A stretch of DNA of 64,000 bases from Cognatishimia activa (GTDB lineage: Bacteria > Pseudomonadota > Alphaproteobacteria > Rhodobacterales > Rhodobacteraceae). The notes under the pieces were generated by a model. It saw nothing but the letters and a program-made list of their open reading frames with translations. It was not told the origin of the DNA and made no database searches. How positions within the stretch are numbered: position 1 is the first letter of the stretch; every line of letters begins with the position of its first letter. Shown piece after piece: positions 1 to 9,125 of the stretch. The translations under genes and the position numbers were made by a program. Location: positions 1,896,501 to 1,960,500 of the forward strand of contig NZ_CP096147.1 of assembly GCF_026016445.1 (NCBI RefSeq), given 5' to 3'.

Positions 1-513
1 GCAACATCCGGGGAAGTTATTGATTATGCAATGGAATACCCGCTTGTGCGCGATCCATTTATTTTGGTTACACCGACCGCTATGGCACCGAAAGGTGCTG
101 ATGTCATCAAAGTCATGCAAGAGCTTCCCTTTGTGCGATATGAGCGCGAACAACTGATCTCTCGTCAGATCGATGCCCATTTGGCGCGATTGAAACTGGA
201 GTTTCCTGAGCGTTTCGAAATCGGCAGCAACTTGGCACTTATGGCCTGTGTTTCGCGGGGGATTGGTTGGGCGATCACAACGCCACTGGGCTATATGCGC
301 GCTGTACGCTTCCACGATCAAATCACCGCGCACCCGCTTCCGTTTGCTCATTTCTCGCGTCAGATTTCACTGCTCGCGAGCCCGGATTTCGCCGACAAAG
401 TCCCACGCGACTTGGCGCAGTCCTTCCGCACGATGCTACAAGATAAAATCATCAAACCAAGTCTGCGCACGCAACCGTTTCTGGCCGGAGAATTCAAACT
501 TCTACCCAACTGA
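1..513 (+). CDS. LysR-type transcriptional regulator, C-terminal part (cut by window edge)
   Basis: The reading frame is open from base 1, so the N-terminal helix-turn-helix lies outside the window and only the effector-binding half is visible. What remains (about 170 residues) has the alternating strand/helix pattern of the periplasmic-binding-like domain of LysR regulators. It includes a run ending in GIGWAITTP, matching the usual 'gxGia.lP' step late in that domain. The methionine at 31 is internal, not a start. The effector and targets cannot be told from this fragment; the regulated gene may lie upstream, out of view. Family call is fairly firm, function unknown. Confidence 0.75.
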   Translation, partial: ATSGEVIDYAMEYPLVRDPFILVTPTAMAPKGADVIKVMQELPFVRYEREQLISRQIDAHLARLKLEFPERFEIGSNLALMACVSRGIGWAITTPLGYMRAVRFHDQITAHPLPFAHFSRQISLLASPDFADKVPRDLAQSFRTMLQDKIIKPSLRTQPFLAGEFKLLPN

Positions 514-610
514 TTCTTTCGTTTTTGCAAAACTCTGCGAAAGAGTTGGCAAGCAAGGTTGCTTTGTCGTTGTGCAGAACGAAATCCGCGCAGTTTTGGG
601 AAATCGAAAG

Positions 611-1045
611 TTAATCTGAAATTTCTGCCTGAAGCCCCCGAGAGCATATCTCGATCAGGTCCAATGCCCCATCAAAATCGCGGGTGTAGTAGGGATCAGG
701 CACTTCTTGCATACCCGTCTCTGGGGCGTAGTCGGTGAAACACCTCACAGGCGTCTCATTCCCGCTTGGGCGCAGGCGTTCAATATCTGCCAGATTAGAG
801 GCGTCCATACCGATGATCAGGTCAAACCGATCAAAATCCTGCGCTGTGAACTGCCGTGCCCGCAGATCGCTAAAGTCATAACCACGCCGCTTTGCAGCTT
901 CTTGCATCGGACCATAAGGTGGCTTGCCCACATGCCAACCCGCGGTGCCAGCGCTGTCAGTAATGGCTGTAGACATTTCACGAAAGACCCCTTCTGCAGA
1001 TGGGCTGCGACAGATGTTGCCCAGACAGACAAATAGGACTTTCAT
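611..1045 (-). CDS. Low-molecular-weight protein-tyrosine phosphatase family protein
   Basis: A 144-residue cytoplasmic protein, the usual length for the family. The phosphate-binding loop CLGNICRS lies at residues 7-14, directly after the first strand, giving the C-x5-R-S signature with the nucleophilic Cys at 7. The DPYY motif near residue 115 supplies the general-acid aspartate. Members hydrolyse phosphotyrosine or small aryl phosphates; bacterial ones are often tied to exopolysaccharide kinases, but no such kinase or polysaccharide gene is nearby. It is divergent from the sirtuin gene, with 67 bases between the two starts. Confidence 0.93.
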   Translation of the reverse strand: MKVLFVCLGNICRSPSAEGVFREMSTAITDSAGTAGWHVGKPPYGPMQEAAKRRGYDFSDLRARQFTAQDFDRFDLIIGMDASNLADIERLRPSGNETPVRCFTDYAPETGMQEVPDPYYTRDFDGALDLIEICSRGLQAEISD

Positions 1046-1112
1046 AACGGCTCTCCGGTTCTACGATGCAACCCAGATAGCGCGAGCCATCATGGCAAAG
1101 CAAGGAGACCCC

Positions 1113-1805
1113 ATGACCAATATTGTAATCCTGACTGGCGCGGGCATTTCCGCTGAAAGTGGGCTAGGCACCTTTCGAGATGAAGGCGGTCTTTGGGCGC
1201 AGCACCGGATTGAAGATGTCGCCACACCAGAGGGTTTCGCGCGCAATCCTCAACTTGTGCATGATTTCTATAATGCCCGGCGCGCGCAGGCAGCTGAAGC
1301 GCAACCAAATGCGGCGCATGCCGCTCTGGCAGATTTGGAAAATCAACTTGATGGCGACGTGCTGATTGTCACTCAAAATGTTGATGACCTGCATGAAAAG
1401 GCGGGAAGCCGAAATGTGGTTCATATGCATGGTGCTCTCAACAAAGCGCTTTGTGCGGTGTGTGATCACCGCTGGGATGCACCATTGCTCATGGCACCTG
1501 AAGATGCCTGCCCCCGGTGCAATGCTCCTTCTACGCGCCCGGATGTCGTATGGTTCGGAGAGATACCTTATGCCATGGAAGATATCGCTGAGGCGCTATC
1601 CAAAGCAGATGTATTTGTCTCCATCGGAACCTCAGGTGAGGTCTATCCCGCTGCCAATTTTGTCGCCGAGGCAGATCATTTCGGGGCCCATACTATTGAA
1701 CTCAACCTAGAGCCATCGGCGGGCGCATCGCGTTTTTCTGAATGCCGTTTTGGACCGGCAAGCGAGACTGTTCCGACGTGGGTGACCGAAGAGCTGAAAA
1801 GATAA
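1113..1805 (+). CDS. cobB: NAD-dependent protein deacylase, sirtuin (CobB-like)
   Basis: A 230-residue sirtuin that removes acyl groups from lysines using NAD. The Rossmann signature GAGISAESG is at residues 8-16, the catalytic His lies in HMHGAL, and two CxxC pairs (CAVC, CPRC) bind structural zinc. FYNARR carries the Tyr-x-x-Arg pair that, in class III sirtuins such as E. coli CobB and SIRT5, selects succinyl or malonyl groups, so desuccinylase activity is likely (inference). I chose ATG 1113 because AAGGAG sits five bases upstream and the product then begins as family members do; the longer frame from 924 runs antisense through the phosphatase gene. Confidence 0.93.
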   Translation: MTNIVILTGAGISAESGLGTFRDEGGLWAQHRIEDVATPEGFARNPQLVHDFYNARRAQAAEAQPNAAHAALADLENQLDGDVLIVTQNVDDLHEKAGSRNVVHMHGALNKALCAVCDHRWDAPLLMAPEDACPRCNAPSTRPDVVWFGEIPYAMEDIAEALSKADVFVSIGTSGEVYPAANFVAEADHFGAHTIELNLEPSAGASRFSECRFGPASETVPTWVTEELKR

Positions 1806-1826
1806 GGCCGGGTCTCCCCGGCCTTT
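1804..1826. terminator. Bidirectional terminator between sirtuin and PCuAC genes
   Basis: A perfect 9-bp stem AAGGCCGGG / CCCGGCCTT with a TCTC loop overlaps the sirtuin stop codon and is followed by a T-rich run. It sits between convergent genes and could serve both. Confidence 0.8.
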
Positions 1827-1833
1827 GCTTTGC

Positions 1834-2337
1834 TTAATGGTGATCGTGATCGCTGTGTGCATCCTTGTCGTGTTCGCCGTGACCACCATGCATGGCCTTC
1901 CGCTCCAGATCGACTGGGATGGTCACTTCAATCTCACCGGCCTGTTCAAAGACCAGAACCGCTTTGACTTCATCGCCGTGATCAAGAGGCGTGTTCAGCC
2001 CCATAAACATCACATGATCACCACCACGTGCAAGCACGTGTGAGCCGCCTGCCGGGATCACAAACCCCTCTTCGACGTGCAACATCTTCATGACGCCATC
2101 ACCTATATCTTTGTGGGTGTGCAGCTCGTTTTTCACAGCGATATCTGTGCTGACAGAGATCAGTCTATCATCGGTGTCGCCCATATTGTGGATTTCCAGG
2201 AAGGCAGCACCGGCTTTAGCAGCCTTAGAAGCGACGCGCGCGTAGGCGTCTTTTATCATGATTTTGCTCTCTGCCAGCGCAGGGGAGGTCAAAACAAGGG
2301 AGGCCACAGCAGCCAGCGCAAAGGATTTGAAAGACAT
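1834..2337 (-). CDS. Periplasmic copper chaperone PCu(A)C
   Basis: A 167-residue exported protein that binds Cu(I) and helps deliver copper to cytochrome oxidase. A cleavable signal peptide (about residues 1-22, ending PALA) is followed by the PCuAC/DUF461 domain. The metal ligands are visible: H73/H75, M85, H108 and M110, close to the H-Mx10-M-x21-HxM pattern. The C-terminus is very His-rich (HGGHGEHDKDAHSDHDHH), a likely extra metal-binding tail. I chose ATG 2337, with GGAG seven bases upstream and the signal peptide directly after it, over a longer start at 2388. The gene follows a small membrane protein on the same strand. Confidence 0.93.
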   Translation of the reverse strand: MSFKSFALAAVASLVLTSPALAESKIMIKDAYARVASKAAKAGAAFLEIHNMGDTDDRLISVSTDIAVKNELHTHKDIGDGVMKMLHVEEGFVIPAGGSHVLARGGDHVMFMGLNTPLDHGDEVKAVLVFEQAGEIEVTIPVDLERKAMHGGHGEHDKDAHSDHDHH

Positions 2338-2384
2338 AGCTTTCTCCGAATTCTTAGAATGTATGTTTGAATAGTGGTTGGACT

Positions 2385-2732
2385 TCAAACAGCGCGCGGT
2401 GGGGCCCGCGCGTTCACACGCAATATGCGCTGCGCAGCAACCAAAGCGACCTTTGGCGGCGTCAATAGGGAGAACACAAGCTGATCAGGCGCTGCGACGC
2501 GAGGCTCTGCATCAGGCAGTCCCAATGCCAATAGAGTGCAATCCAGGCAATGGTGCTGAGGCGCGGTAGGTTCGCCATTCGCATCGACCGCAATGATGAC
2601 AGTGTGTTGCCCTGAACAAAGCTCCATCGTGCCCACGCTCATCGGCATACCACGCGCCATCGCCATGCCCTGCCCGGTAAGGGCCATGAGCGCGATCAGG
2701 AAGACGCTGATATGAAGGCGAAGCCGTGTCAT
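2385..2732 (-). CDS. Small signal-anchored protein, DUF2946-like
   Basis: A roughly 115-residue protein with an N-terminal hydrophobic segment (residues about 5-25) followed by short Met-rich stretches and the pair HHCLDC. That arrangement recalls DUF2946-type proteins, often found beside copper genes. It lies 47 bases upstream of PCuAC on the same strand, so a shared transcript and a role in copper handling are likely (inference). ATG 2732 is preferred over TTG 2783, because the latter abuts the rpmB terminator hairpin; no strong ribosome site is seen for either. Family assignment is tentative. Confidence 0.65.
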   Translation of the reverse strand: MTRLRLHISVFLIALMALTGQGMAMARGMPMSVGTMELCSGQHTVIIAVDANGEPTAPQHHCLDCTLLALGLPDAEPRVAAPDQLVFSLLTPPKVALVAAQRILRVNARAPPRAV

Positions 2733-2785
2733 CAGGCCGTATATAGGCCCCGAAGACTGGTAATGAAAAGCGACAAAACGCAACA

Positions 2786-2809
2786 GCCCCGCCTGATGTC
2801 AGGCGGGGC
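2786..2809 (-). terminator. Terminator downstream of rpmB
   Basis: An inverted repeat with about 10 paired bases (GCCCCGCCTG / CAGGCGGGGC) and a four-base loop lies 36 bases past the rpmB stop. On the minus strand it is followed by two short T-rich runs. Confidence 0.7.
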
Positions 2810-2844
2810 GTGCTTCACTGTCCAGTGAGAAGAAAGCGAAAAGC

Positions 2845-3135
2845 TTAAGCTTGTGCAGCCTGTGCTTTTGCGATTTCTTTTTTAACTTTAAGAGCGTTTG
2901 CAGACAGCTCAGTGTCCTTGGCTTTCGCCAGGAACGCATCCAGACCACCGCGGTGATCTACGGAACGCAGAGCAGATGCAGAGATACGCAGTTTAACGCC
3001 GCGACCCAGAGTTTCGGATTGCAGTGTCACGTCGTTCAGGTTCGGCAGGAAACGACGCTTTGTTTTGTTGTTGGCGTGGCTGACATTGTTGCCAGTCATC
3101 GGGCCTTTTCCGGTCAGTTCGCAACGGCGCGACAT
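2845..3135 (-). CDS. rpmB: 50S ribosomal protein L28
   Basis: A 96-residue basic protein that begins [12 protein letters not shown] and contains [15 protein letters not shown] near residues 16-30, the hallmark of bacterial L28. The family is part of the large ribosomal subunit near the peptide exit region. The gene is monocistronic here: the usual L33 partner is not adjacent, a terminator follows, and a structured leader precedes it. The start is supported by GAGGAT about seven bases upstream. Confidence 0.98.
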   Translation of the reverse strand: MSRRCELTGKGPMTGNNVSHANNKTKRRFLPNLNDVTLQSETLGRGVKLRISASALRSVDHRGGLDAFLAKAKDTELSANALKVKKEIAKAQAAQA

Positions 3136-3159
3136 AGGATCATCCTCGTTTTACGGTCT

Positions 3160-3178
3160 ACGGGGAAAGAGACCCCGT
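3160..3178 (-). promoter_or_regulatory. Hairpin in the rpmB leader
   Basis: A 6-bp GC-rich stem (ACGGGG / CCCCGT, 7-base loop) lies 24 bases before the rpmB start. Just upstream on the transcribed strand is a GGCGGCGCC arm followed by five T. This could be the meaB terminator, a leader structure controlling L28, or both; which one cannot be told from sequence. Confidence 0.4.
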
Positions 3179-3326
3179 TAAAGCAAAAAGGCGCCGCCAC
3201 GGGCAGCACCCAGAAATTCGTTGGGCGTCTTTAGGCCTGAATCTGGGCGGCGTCAAGTGATTCACGACAATGAAATGACACTCGGGCAGAGGAAAATTCA
3301 TTTTCGCCTTTTGCGCGCCCTGCCCC

Positions 3327-4310
3327 TTACTTCTTTCGAATATCCAGTGCGCTCAGAACCTTATCTGCCGCTGCAGAAGGCGTGATCGCCTGCTGAGCCA
3401 CCTGCGCTGCCAATTCCGCGATTTGCGCCTTTGCATCACCTGTCTCAAGCTGCGCCAAGACGCCTTGTTTTACTTCCTCATGGAACCAGAACTGCGCCTG
3501 CGCATCGCGACGGCCATCCCAATGCCCATTATCACGTCGCCAATCGGTCAACTCTTCCATCTGCGCCCAGGCATCCGCGAGTCCCTGCTCTTCCAGAGCT
3601 GAGACCGTCATGGCCTTTGGGAAGCCCTCTGGGTCTTGAGGTCGCTTCCTGAGAAGCCTCAGCGCGCCGGAATAGTCAGCACAGGTACGCATCGCAGTGG
3701 TTTTCAGATCGCCGTCTGCTTTGTTCACGAGGATCAGGTCCGCCATCTCCATAATACCGCGCTTCACACCCTGCAGCTCATCACCACCGGCCGGAGCCAA
3801 CAGCAGCAGGAAGAGATCCGACATCTCAGCCACAACAGTTTCGCTTTGACCAACGCCGACGGTTTCGATCAGCACTACATCAAAGCCAGCCGCCTCACAA
3901 AGCGCCACAGCTTCGCGTGTGCGGCGTGCCACGCCACCAAGGTGGGTCTGGCTTGGGGATGGGCGGATAAATGCGTTTTTATCGCGCGACAGGCGCTCCA
4001 TCCGGGTTTTGTCGCCCAAAATGGACCCACCAGAGCGCGCCGAAGAAGGGTCCACCGCCAGAACAGCGACCCGTTTGCCCTGCGCGGTCAGGAACATGCC
4101 AAAGCTTTCAATAAAAGTAGACTTACCGACACCCGGAGTCCCTGAAAGGCCAATCCGCAAAGCCTGCCGTCCCGCACCGCGCAGTGCCTCAAGCAATTCC
4201 GCTGCTTTCGCCCGATGATCAGCCCGTCCGCTTTCCACCAAAGTGATTGCCCGCGCCAGCGCCCGGCGATCCTGCTTCAAAATCCTGTCACGAAGCTCTG
4301 CGATGTCCAT
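3327..4310 (-). CDS. meaB: Methylmalonyl-CoA mutase-associated GTPase MeaB (ArgK/YgfD family)
   Basis: A G3E-type P-loop GTPase that guards and loads the cobalamin cofactor of methylmalonyl-CoA mutase, needed to use propionyl-CoA. Visible are the N-terminal helical segment DRRALARAITLVESG, the P-loop GTPGVGKST, VDPSSARSGGSILGDKTRM (switch region), the ETVGVGQSE Mg/base-lid segment, and NKAD for guanine. Length (327 residues) is normal. ATG 4310 fits the family N-terminus; ATG 4370 would add about 20 non-conserved residues. The partner epimerase gene mce lies 17 kb away; the mutase itself is not in the window. Confidence 0.95.
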   Translation of the reverse strand: MDIAELRDRILKQDRRALARAITLVESGRADHRAKAAELLEALRGAGRQALRIGLSGTPGVGKSTFIESFGMFLTAQGKRVAVLAVDPSSARSGGSILGDKTRMERLSRDKNAFIRPSPSQTHLGGVARRTREAVALCEAAGFDVVLIETVGVGQSETVVAEMSDLFLLLLAPAGGDELQGVKRGIMEMADLILVNKADGDLKTTAMRTCADYSGALRLLRKRPQDPEGFPKAMTVSALEEQGLADAWAQMEELTDWRRDNGHWDGRRDAQAQFWFHEEVKQGVLAQLETGDAKAQIAELAAQVAQQAITPSAAADKVLSALDIRKK

Positions 4311-4496
4311 GGGGCGGCCCTGTTCATGTATTGGTTCTGGATCGAGTTCATGCCCTGAGCTCTGCCCCATTGTCTACCCCGTTCCCGACGATTGGCCTAT
4401 GCTTGCGCGACAATGACGCTGGGTTTGAGGATTTAGCGCTTCCTGAGAGAACCGTTTGTGGCTTTACCCGCGCTGATGCATTCGGGATAAGGCGGT

Positions 4497-6932
4497 ATGA
4501 CAACCCTTCCCATTCACGAGGCCCTCCCAGACTTGATCGCCGCTCTGACAGAGCGCGGGCGCGCGGTGCTGCAAGCGCCTCCGGGTGCGGGTAAAACCAC
4601 CGTGGTTCCTTTGGCGATGCTGGAAGCAGGGATTATCGATGGCAAGATCGTGATGCTTGAGCCGCGCAGGCTGGCGGCCCGTGCCGCAGCGGAACGGATG
4701 GCTCAGACATTGGGAGAGCCCGTTGGCCAAACGGTGGGCTACCGCGTGCGTGGCGAGGCCAGGACCTCCAAATCCACAAAAATAGAGGTGGTCACCGAGG
4801 GCATCCTAACCCGAATGATCCAGTCAGACCCTGAACTCGCAGGGATTGGCGCTGTCATCTTTGATGAATTCCACGAACGTTCGTTGAATGCCGACCTTGG
4901 ATTGGCGCTTTGTCTGGAAATTGCAGGCGCCCTCAGGGACGATCTGATGCTTCTCGTCATGTCAGCAACGCTTGACGCTGAACCGGTTGCAGCTTTGATG
5001 GATGAGGCGCCGATGGTGACTTCAGCCGGGCAAAGCTATCCGGTTGAAACACGCTGGCTTGAGAAACCTCTACGCAAAGACGACCGGCTGGAAGACGCCA
5101 CTGCGCGACTGATTGAACAAGCGGTTTCAGAAACTGAAGGCGGTGTGCTTGTCTTCCTGCCCGGTGAAGGCGAGATCCGCCGGACAGCCCAGCGGCTGAA
5201 GCTACCGGCGGATTACCATGTGCACACGCTCTTTGGCGCGATGGACTTCAAAGCGCAACGTGCCGCAATCCAGCCAGCCACATCTGGGCGCAAGGTTGTT
5301 TTAGCGACATCAATCGCGGAAACCTCTCTGACGATCCAGGACGTGCGTGTGGTTGTGGATGCGGGGCGTGCGCGCCGGGCGCGGTTTGATCCGGGGTCCG
5401 GCATGTCGCGGTTGGTGACCGAAAAAGTCACCAAAGCCGAAGCTACCCAACGCAAAGGTCGTGCGGGTCGCGTGGCCAAGGGGATTTGCTATCGCCTTTG
5501 GACCAAGGGTGAAGAAGGTGGGCTGATGCCTTTCCCTCCGGCTGAAATCGAAGCCGCAGATTTGGCTGGACTGGCGTTGGAACTGGCCGCCTGGGGGACA
5601 ACACCTAAGGATTTGCCGTTTTTGACCCAACCTCCTTCTGGCACATTTGCAGAAGCTCAAAGGCTGCTGCAAATGCTCGGCATCCTCGATGACAGCCTCC
5701 GTATCACAGAACATGGCCAGTCCGTTGCACGCATGCCGCTGCACCCGCGCCTTGCCCATATGCTGGCGATTGCCGGCCCCAAAGCCGCGCCCCTGGCGGC
5801 GCTCTTAGCTGCGCGCGATCCCCTTGCGCGGGGCGCGCCCGTTGATCTTTCGCTGCGGGTCGAAGCTATCTCGGATCTCAAACGGTTCGAACAATCCCGC
5901 CCCTATCAGGTCAATCGCGGCGCGCTGCATACGATCCGCGATGAAAGCAAGCGATTAGCGCGTCTGGCCACGACAGATGCCGACCTCTCGCTCGCCGAGA
6001 TGGCAGTGCTGGCTTATCCAGACCGGATCGGTCTGCGCCGTAAAGGCGATGCCGCCCGGTATGTCCTGTCAGGCGGCAAAGGCGCCATTTTGGATGATGG
6101 TGATCCAATGGCCGTAGAACGATTGATTGTCGCCACCGATCTTGATGGCAATCCAAGAGAGGCGCGTATTCGTCAGGCGATTGCGATTTCCGAAGCTGAG
6201 GTGCGCGGGCTGTTTGCTAATCAAATTTCTTGGCAAAAAACCTGCGCATGGTCCAAACGCGATGGTCGCGTCGTGGCGCGCCAACAGGAAATGCTAGGCG
6301 CTGTCGCTCTGGACGATCGCATTTGGAAAGGCGCGCCAGAGGAAGAGATGGCCCGCGCCATGCTAGAGGGTGTCAGAGATATCGGTTTGCGCCCAAGCGC
6401 CGCTGCGCAACGATTTATCGCACGCGTCGAACTTGTGCGCGCCGCAGGTCAAGACCTGCCGCAGATGACCGAGGAGACCTTGTTGAGTGACCTGGAAACT
6501 TGGCTGTTGCCGCATATCAGCGGGATCAAAACAGCAGACCAGTGGAAGAGGTTCGACATTCTAGATGCGCTCCGAGCGATGCTCGACTGGCCGCAGATGC
6601 AACTGGTCGACAGGATCGCACCCGCGCATTTCACCACGCCCCTCAACCGCCAAATCCCAATTGATTATTCCGGCGAACACCCGGAAATCACTTTGCGCCT
6701 GCAAGAGATGTTTGGTCAAAAGACGCATCCAATGGTGGGCAATACCCCTTTGAAAGTGACCCTGCTTTCCCCTGCCCAGCGCCCGGTGCAAACAACAATG
6801 GACATCCCAGGCTTCTGGGCAAGCAGCTACTCGGACGTGCGCAAAGACATGCGCGGGCGTTATCCAAAACATCCGTGGCCCGAAGACCCCACCGAAGCTG
6901 ATCCCACCTTAAAAGCGAAACGGCGCTCTTAA
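4497..6932 (+). CDS. hrpB: ATP-dependent helicase HrpB (DExH box)
   Basis: An 811-residue DEAH/RHA-type helicase of full length. Walker A GAGKT is at about residues 30-34, the DEFH box follows near residue 122, SATLD is motif III, and QRKGRAGR is motif VI of the second RecA domain. HA2 and the HrpB-specific C-terminal domain follow. In E. coli hrpB loss is mild and its RNA substrate is undefined, so the exact role is unknown. It is divergent from meaB, with AAGGCGG close to the ATG. Confidence 0.96.
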   Translation: MTTLPIHEALPDLIAALTERGRAVLQAPPGAGKTTVVPLAMLEAGIIDGKIVMLEPRRLAARAAAERMAQTLGEPVGQTVGYRVRGEARTSKSTKIEVVTEGILTRMIQSDPELAGIGAVIFDEFHERSLNADLGLALCLEIAGALRDDLMLLVMSATLDAEPVAALMDEAPMVTSAGQSYPVETRWLEKPLRKDDRLEDATARLIEQAVSETEGGVLVFLPGEGEIRRTAQRLKLPADYHVHTLFGAMDFKAQRAAIQPATSGRKVVLATSIAETSLTIQDVRVVVDAGRARRARFDPGSGMSRLVTEKVTKAEATQRKGRAGRVAKGICYRLWTKGEEGGLMPFPPAEIEAADLAGLALELAAWGTTPKDLPFLTQPPSGTFAEAQRLLQMLGILDDSLRITEHGQSVARMPLHPRLAHMLAIAGPKAAPLAALLAARDPLARGAPVDLSLRVEAISDLKRFEQSRPYQVNRGALHTIRDESKRLARLATTDADLSLAEMAVLAYPDRIGLRRKGDAARYVLSGGKGAILDDGDPMAVERLIVATDLDGNPREARIRQAIAISEAEVRGLFANQISWQKTCAWSKRDGRVVARQQEMLGAVALDDRIWKGAPEEEMARAMLEGVRDIGLRPSAAAQRFIARVELVRAAGQDLPQMTEETLLSDLETWLLPHISGIKTADQWKRFDILDALRAMLDWPQMQLVDRIAPAHFTTPLNRQIPIDYSGEHPEITLRLQEMFGQKTHPMVGNTPLKVTLLSPAQRPVQTTMDIPGFWASSYSDVRKDMRGRYPKHPWPEDPTEADPTLKAKRRS

Positions 6933-6938
6933 GCGCCG
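6921..6938 (+). terminator. Hairpin overlapping the hrpB stop codon
   Basis: A 7-bp stem CGGCGCT / AGCGCCG with a CTTA loop spans the TAA stop. There is no T-run directly after it, so termination efficiency is uncertain. Confidence 0.4.
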
Positions 6939-6944
6939 CTCCCC

Positions 6945-6995
6945 CAATTTCTCTTTGTCTAAATACCTTGGGGTCCGGGGCAACGCCCCGGGTGG
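6945..6995 (+). repeat. Dispersed intergenic repeat, copy A (core plus GC hairpin)
   Basis: The core CTTTGTCTAAATACCTT (6953-6969) is followed by a GC hairpin, CCGGGGC / GCCCCGG with an AAC loop at 6975-6991. The same core plus hairpin layout occurs near 35.4, 55.9 and 63.5 kb. Here it lies between the convergent hrpB and argF genes and may serve as a terminator. Confidence 0.6.
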
Positions 6996-7007
6996 TTCAG
7001 AAAAAGC

Positions 7008-7934
7008 TCACTTACCCAAGCACCAGCGCATCACCGCCTTTTGCGCGTGCAGACGGTTTTCGGCTTCATCAAAGATCACCGAATTGGGCCCATCCATAAC
7101 GGCATTGGTCGCTTCTTCATCACGGTGTGCAGGCAGGCAGTGCATGAACAGCGCGTCAGATTTGGCGTGCGACATCAGCGCTTCGTTCACCTGATAAGGA
7201 CGCAGTTGATTATGGCGACGCTCGCGTGCGGATTGCGGATCATGCATGGACACCCATGTATCGGTCACAACCAGATCAGCGCCTTCAACCGCCTTGAGTG
7301 GATCGCGTTCGATCTCAATCTTGCTGCCCTTAGAACGCGCAAGATCGATGAATTCCTGTTCTGGATCTAGTGTTTGTGGACCAGTAAAGGTCAGGTCAAA
7401 CCCAAACTGACCCGCTGCGTGGGCAAAGCTCGCGAAGACGTTATTGCCGTCCCCTGACCAGACAACCTTTTTGCCTTTGATCGGGCCATTGTGCTCTTCA
7501 AATGTCAGGATGTCCGCCATGATCTGGCATGGGTGCGTCCGGTCGGTCAGACCGTTGATCACCGGCACGTCCGCGTATTCCGCCAGTTCCAGCAGGGTTT
7601 GCTCTTCAAAAGTTCTGATCATGATCAAATCGACATATCGGCTGAGTACACGCGCTGTGTCAGCAATGGTTTCGCCATGGCCGAGCTGCATCTCTTTGCC
7701 AGACAGCACCATGGTCTGACCGCCCATCTGACGCACACCCACATCAAAAGACACGCGGGTCCGGGTGGAGGGTTTTTCAAAGATCAGTGCAACCATTTGG
7801 TTTTCAAGCGGGCGATCCGCGTCAGGCGTGCCTTTTGACAGGCCTGCCCGCGCCGTTTTCATGGCTTTCGCGTTATCGATAATCGCACGCAGATCCGCAG
7901 GATCGGTTTTGTGAATATCCAAAAAGTGGTTCAT
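7008..7934 (-). CDS. argF: Ornithine carbamoyltransferase
   Basis: Makes citrulline from ornithine and carbamoyl phosphate in arginine synthesis. The 308-residue cytoplasmic protein has the carbamoyl-phosphate motif STRTR near residue 56, HPCQ in the hinge region near residue 130, DTWVSM near 225 and the ornithine-binding HCLP near residue 267, all typical of the anabolic enzyme. It starts 12 bases after argD stops, so argD-argF form one transcript. carB, which makes its co-substrate, is 23 kb away. Confidence 0.98.
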   Translation of the reverse strand: MNHFLDIHKTDPADLRAIIDNAKAMKTARAGLSKGTPDADRPLENQMVALIFEKPSTRTRVSFDVGVRQMGGQTMVLSGKEMQLGHGETIADTARVLSRYVDLIMIRTFEEQTLLELAEYADVPVINGLTDRTHPCQIMADILTFEEHNGPIKGKKVVWSGDGNNVFASFAHAAGQFGFDLTFTGPQTLDPEQEFIDLARSKGSKIEIERDPLKAVEGADLVVTDTWVSMHDPQSARERRHNQLRPYQVNEALMSHAKSDALFMHCLPAHRDEEATNAVMDGPNSVIFDEAENRLHAQKAVMRWCLGK

Positions 7935-7946
7935 CGTGCTTATCCT

Positions 7947-9125
7947 TTAGAGTGTCTTTTCAACGGCTTGGGCAGCATTGGTCAGTCGTACAAGCGCTTC
8001 GTTGATATCTTCGTCTGTGATGTTCAAAGCGGGTAGCAAGCGGATCACATTGTCCGCAGCCGGGATCGTAATCAGATCGGCGTCATAGGCCGCCTGCAAC
8101 ACCGCCCCCATATCGGCTTTACATTTGATACCCAGCATGAGGCCAGAGCCACGTACGGTCTCAAACACCTCTGGATGCGCCGCCACGAGACCTTCCAGTT
8201 TTTGTTGCAGCAGGCCTGATTTCCGGTTCACTTCCTCCAAGAAAGCTGGCTCTGCAACGATGTCCATCACCGCATTACCGACGGCGCAGGCCAGAGGGTT
8301 GCCGCCATAGGTCGACCCGTGGGTTCCAGCAACCATGCCGCTTGCGGCTTCTTCAGTTGCCAAAACGGCCCCCAGTGGGAAGCCGCCACCTATGCCCTTG
8401 GCAACCATCATGATGTCAGGAGAGATTCCGGCCCATTCGTGAGCAAAGAGCTTACCTGTCCGCGCGACGCCGCACTGAACTTCATCCAAGATCAACAGAA
8501 CGCCCGCGTCGTCACAGATGTCACGCACGGCTTTCAGATCTGCGTCATCCATCGGGCGAATCCCACCCTCCCCCTGTACAGGCTCCAGAATAACGGCACC
8601 GGTTGTTTCGCTGATCGCATCTTTCAATGCTTCCAGATCACCCCAAGGGATTTGGCTGAACCCAGGAAGAAGCGGCCCAAAGCCCTTTGTCATCTTCTCA
8701 GAGCCCGCCGCGGCGATGCCTGCGGAACTCCGGCCATGGAAAGCACCTTCAAAACCGATGATATCCGTCTTCTCAGGCTGGCCTTTTTCAAACCAGTACT
8801 TCCGCGCCATTTTCACGGCGAGCTCGCAGCTTTCCGTGCCAGAGTTGGTAAAGAACACCGTATCAGCAAAGCTCGCTTCAACCAGCTTATCGGCCAATGC
8901 CTGTTGCTGTGGAATTTCATAGAGATTGGAAACGTGCCAGATCGCGTTGGCCTGACTTGTCAGTGCGTCCACCAGCGCTGGGTTCGCATGACCCAGCACA
9001 TTCACGGCAATACCAGCACCAAGATCTAGAAAACGTCGGCCATCTGCCTCAGTTACCCAGCTGCCTTCGCCTTTGACGAAGTTAAGAGGTGCCCGATTAT
9101 ATGTCGGCAGAACAGAGGAAATCAT
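7947..9125 (-). CDS. argD: Acetylornithine aminotransferase
   Basis: A class-III PLP aminotransferase (392 residues) making N-acetylornithine; family members may also act on succinyl-diaminopimelate. The cofactor-binding GTESCELAVKMAR segment, ILDEVQ with the catalytic Asp, and the PLP lysine in VAKGIGGGFPLGA are present. I chose ATG 9125, because AAGGA lies seven bases upstream and the product begins MISSVLPTY like other members; the longer frame to 9173 lacks support. It is the first gene of the argD-argF operon. Confidence 0.96.
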   Translation of the reverse strand: MISSVLPTYNRAPLNFVKGEGSWVTEADGRRFLDLGAGIAVNVLGHANPALVDALTSQANAIWHVSNLYEIPQQQALADKLVEASFADTVFFTNSGTESCELAVKMARKYWFEKGQPEKTDIIGFEGAFHGRSSAGIAAAGSEKMTKGFGPLLPGFSQIPWGDLEALKDAISETTGAVILEPVQGEGGIRPMDDADLKAVRDICDDAGVLLILDEVQCGVARTGKLFAHEWAGISPDIMMVAKGIGGGFPLGAVLATEEAASGMVAGTHGSTYGGNPLACAVGNAVMDIVAEPAFLEEVNRKSGLLQQKLEGLVAAHPEVFETVRGSGLMLGIKCKADMGAVLQAAYDADLITIPAADNVIRLLPALNITDEDINEALVRLTNAAQAVEKTL

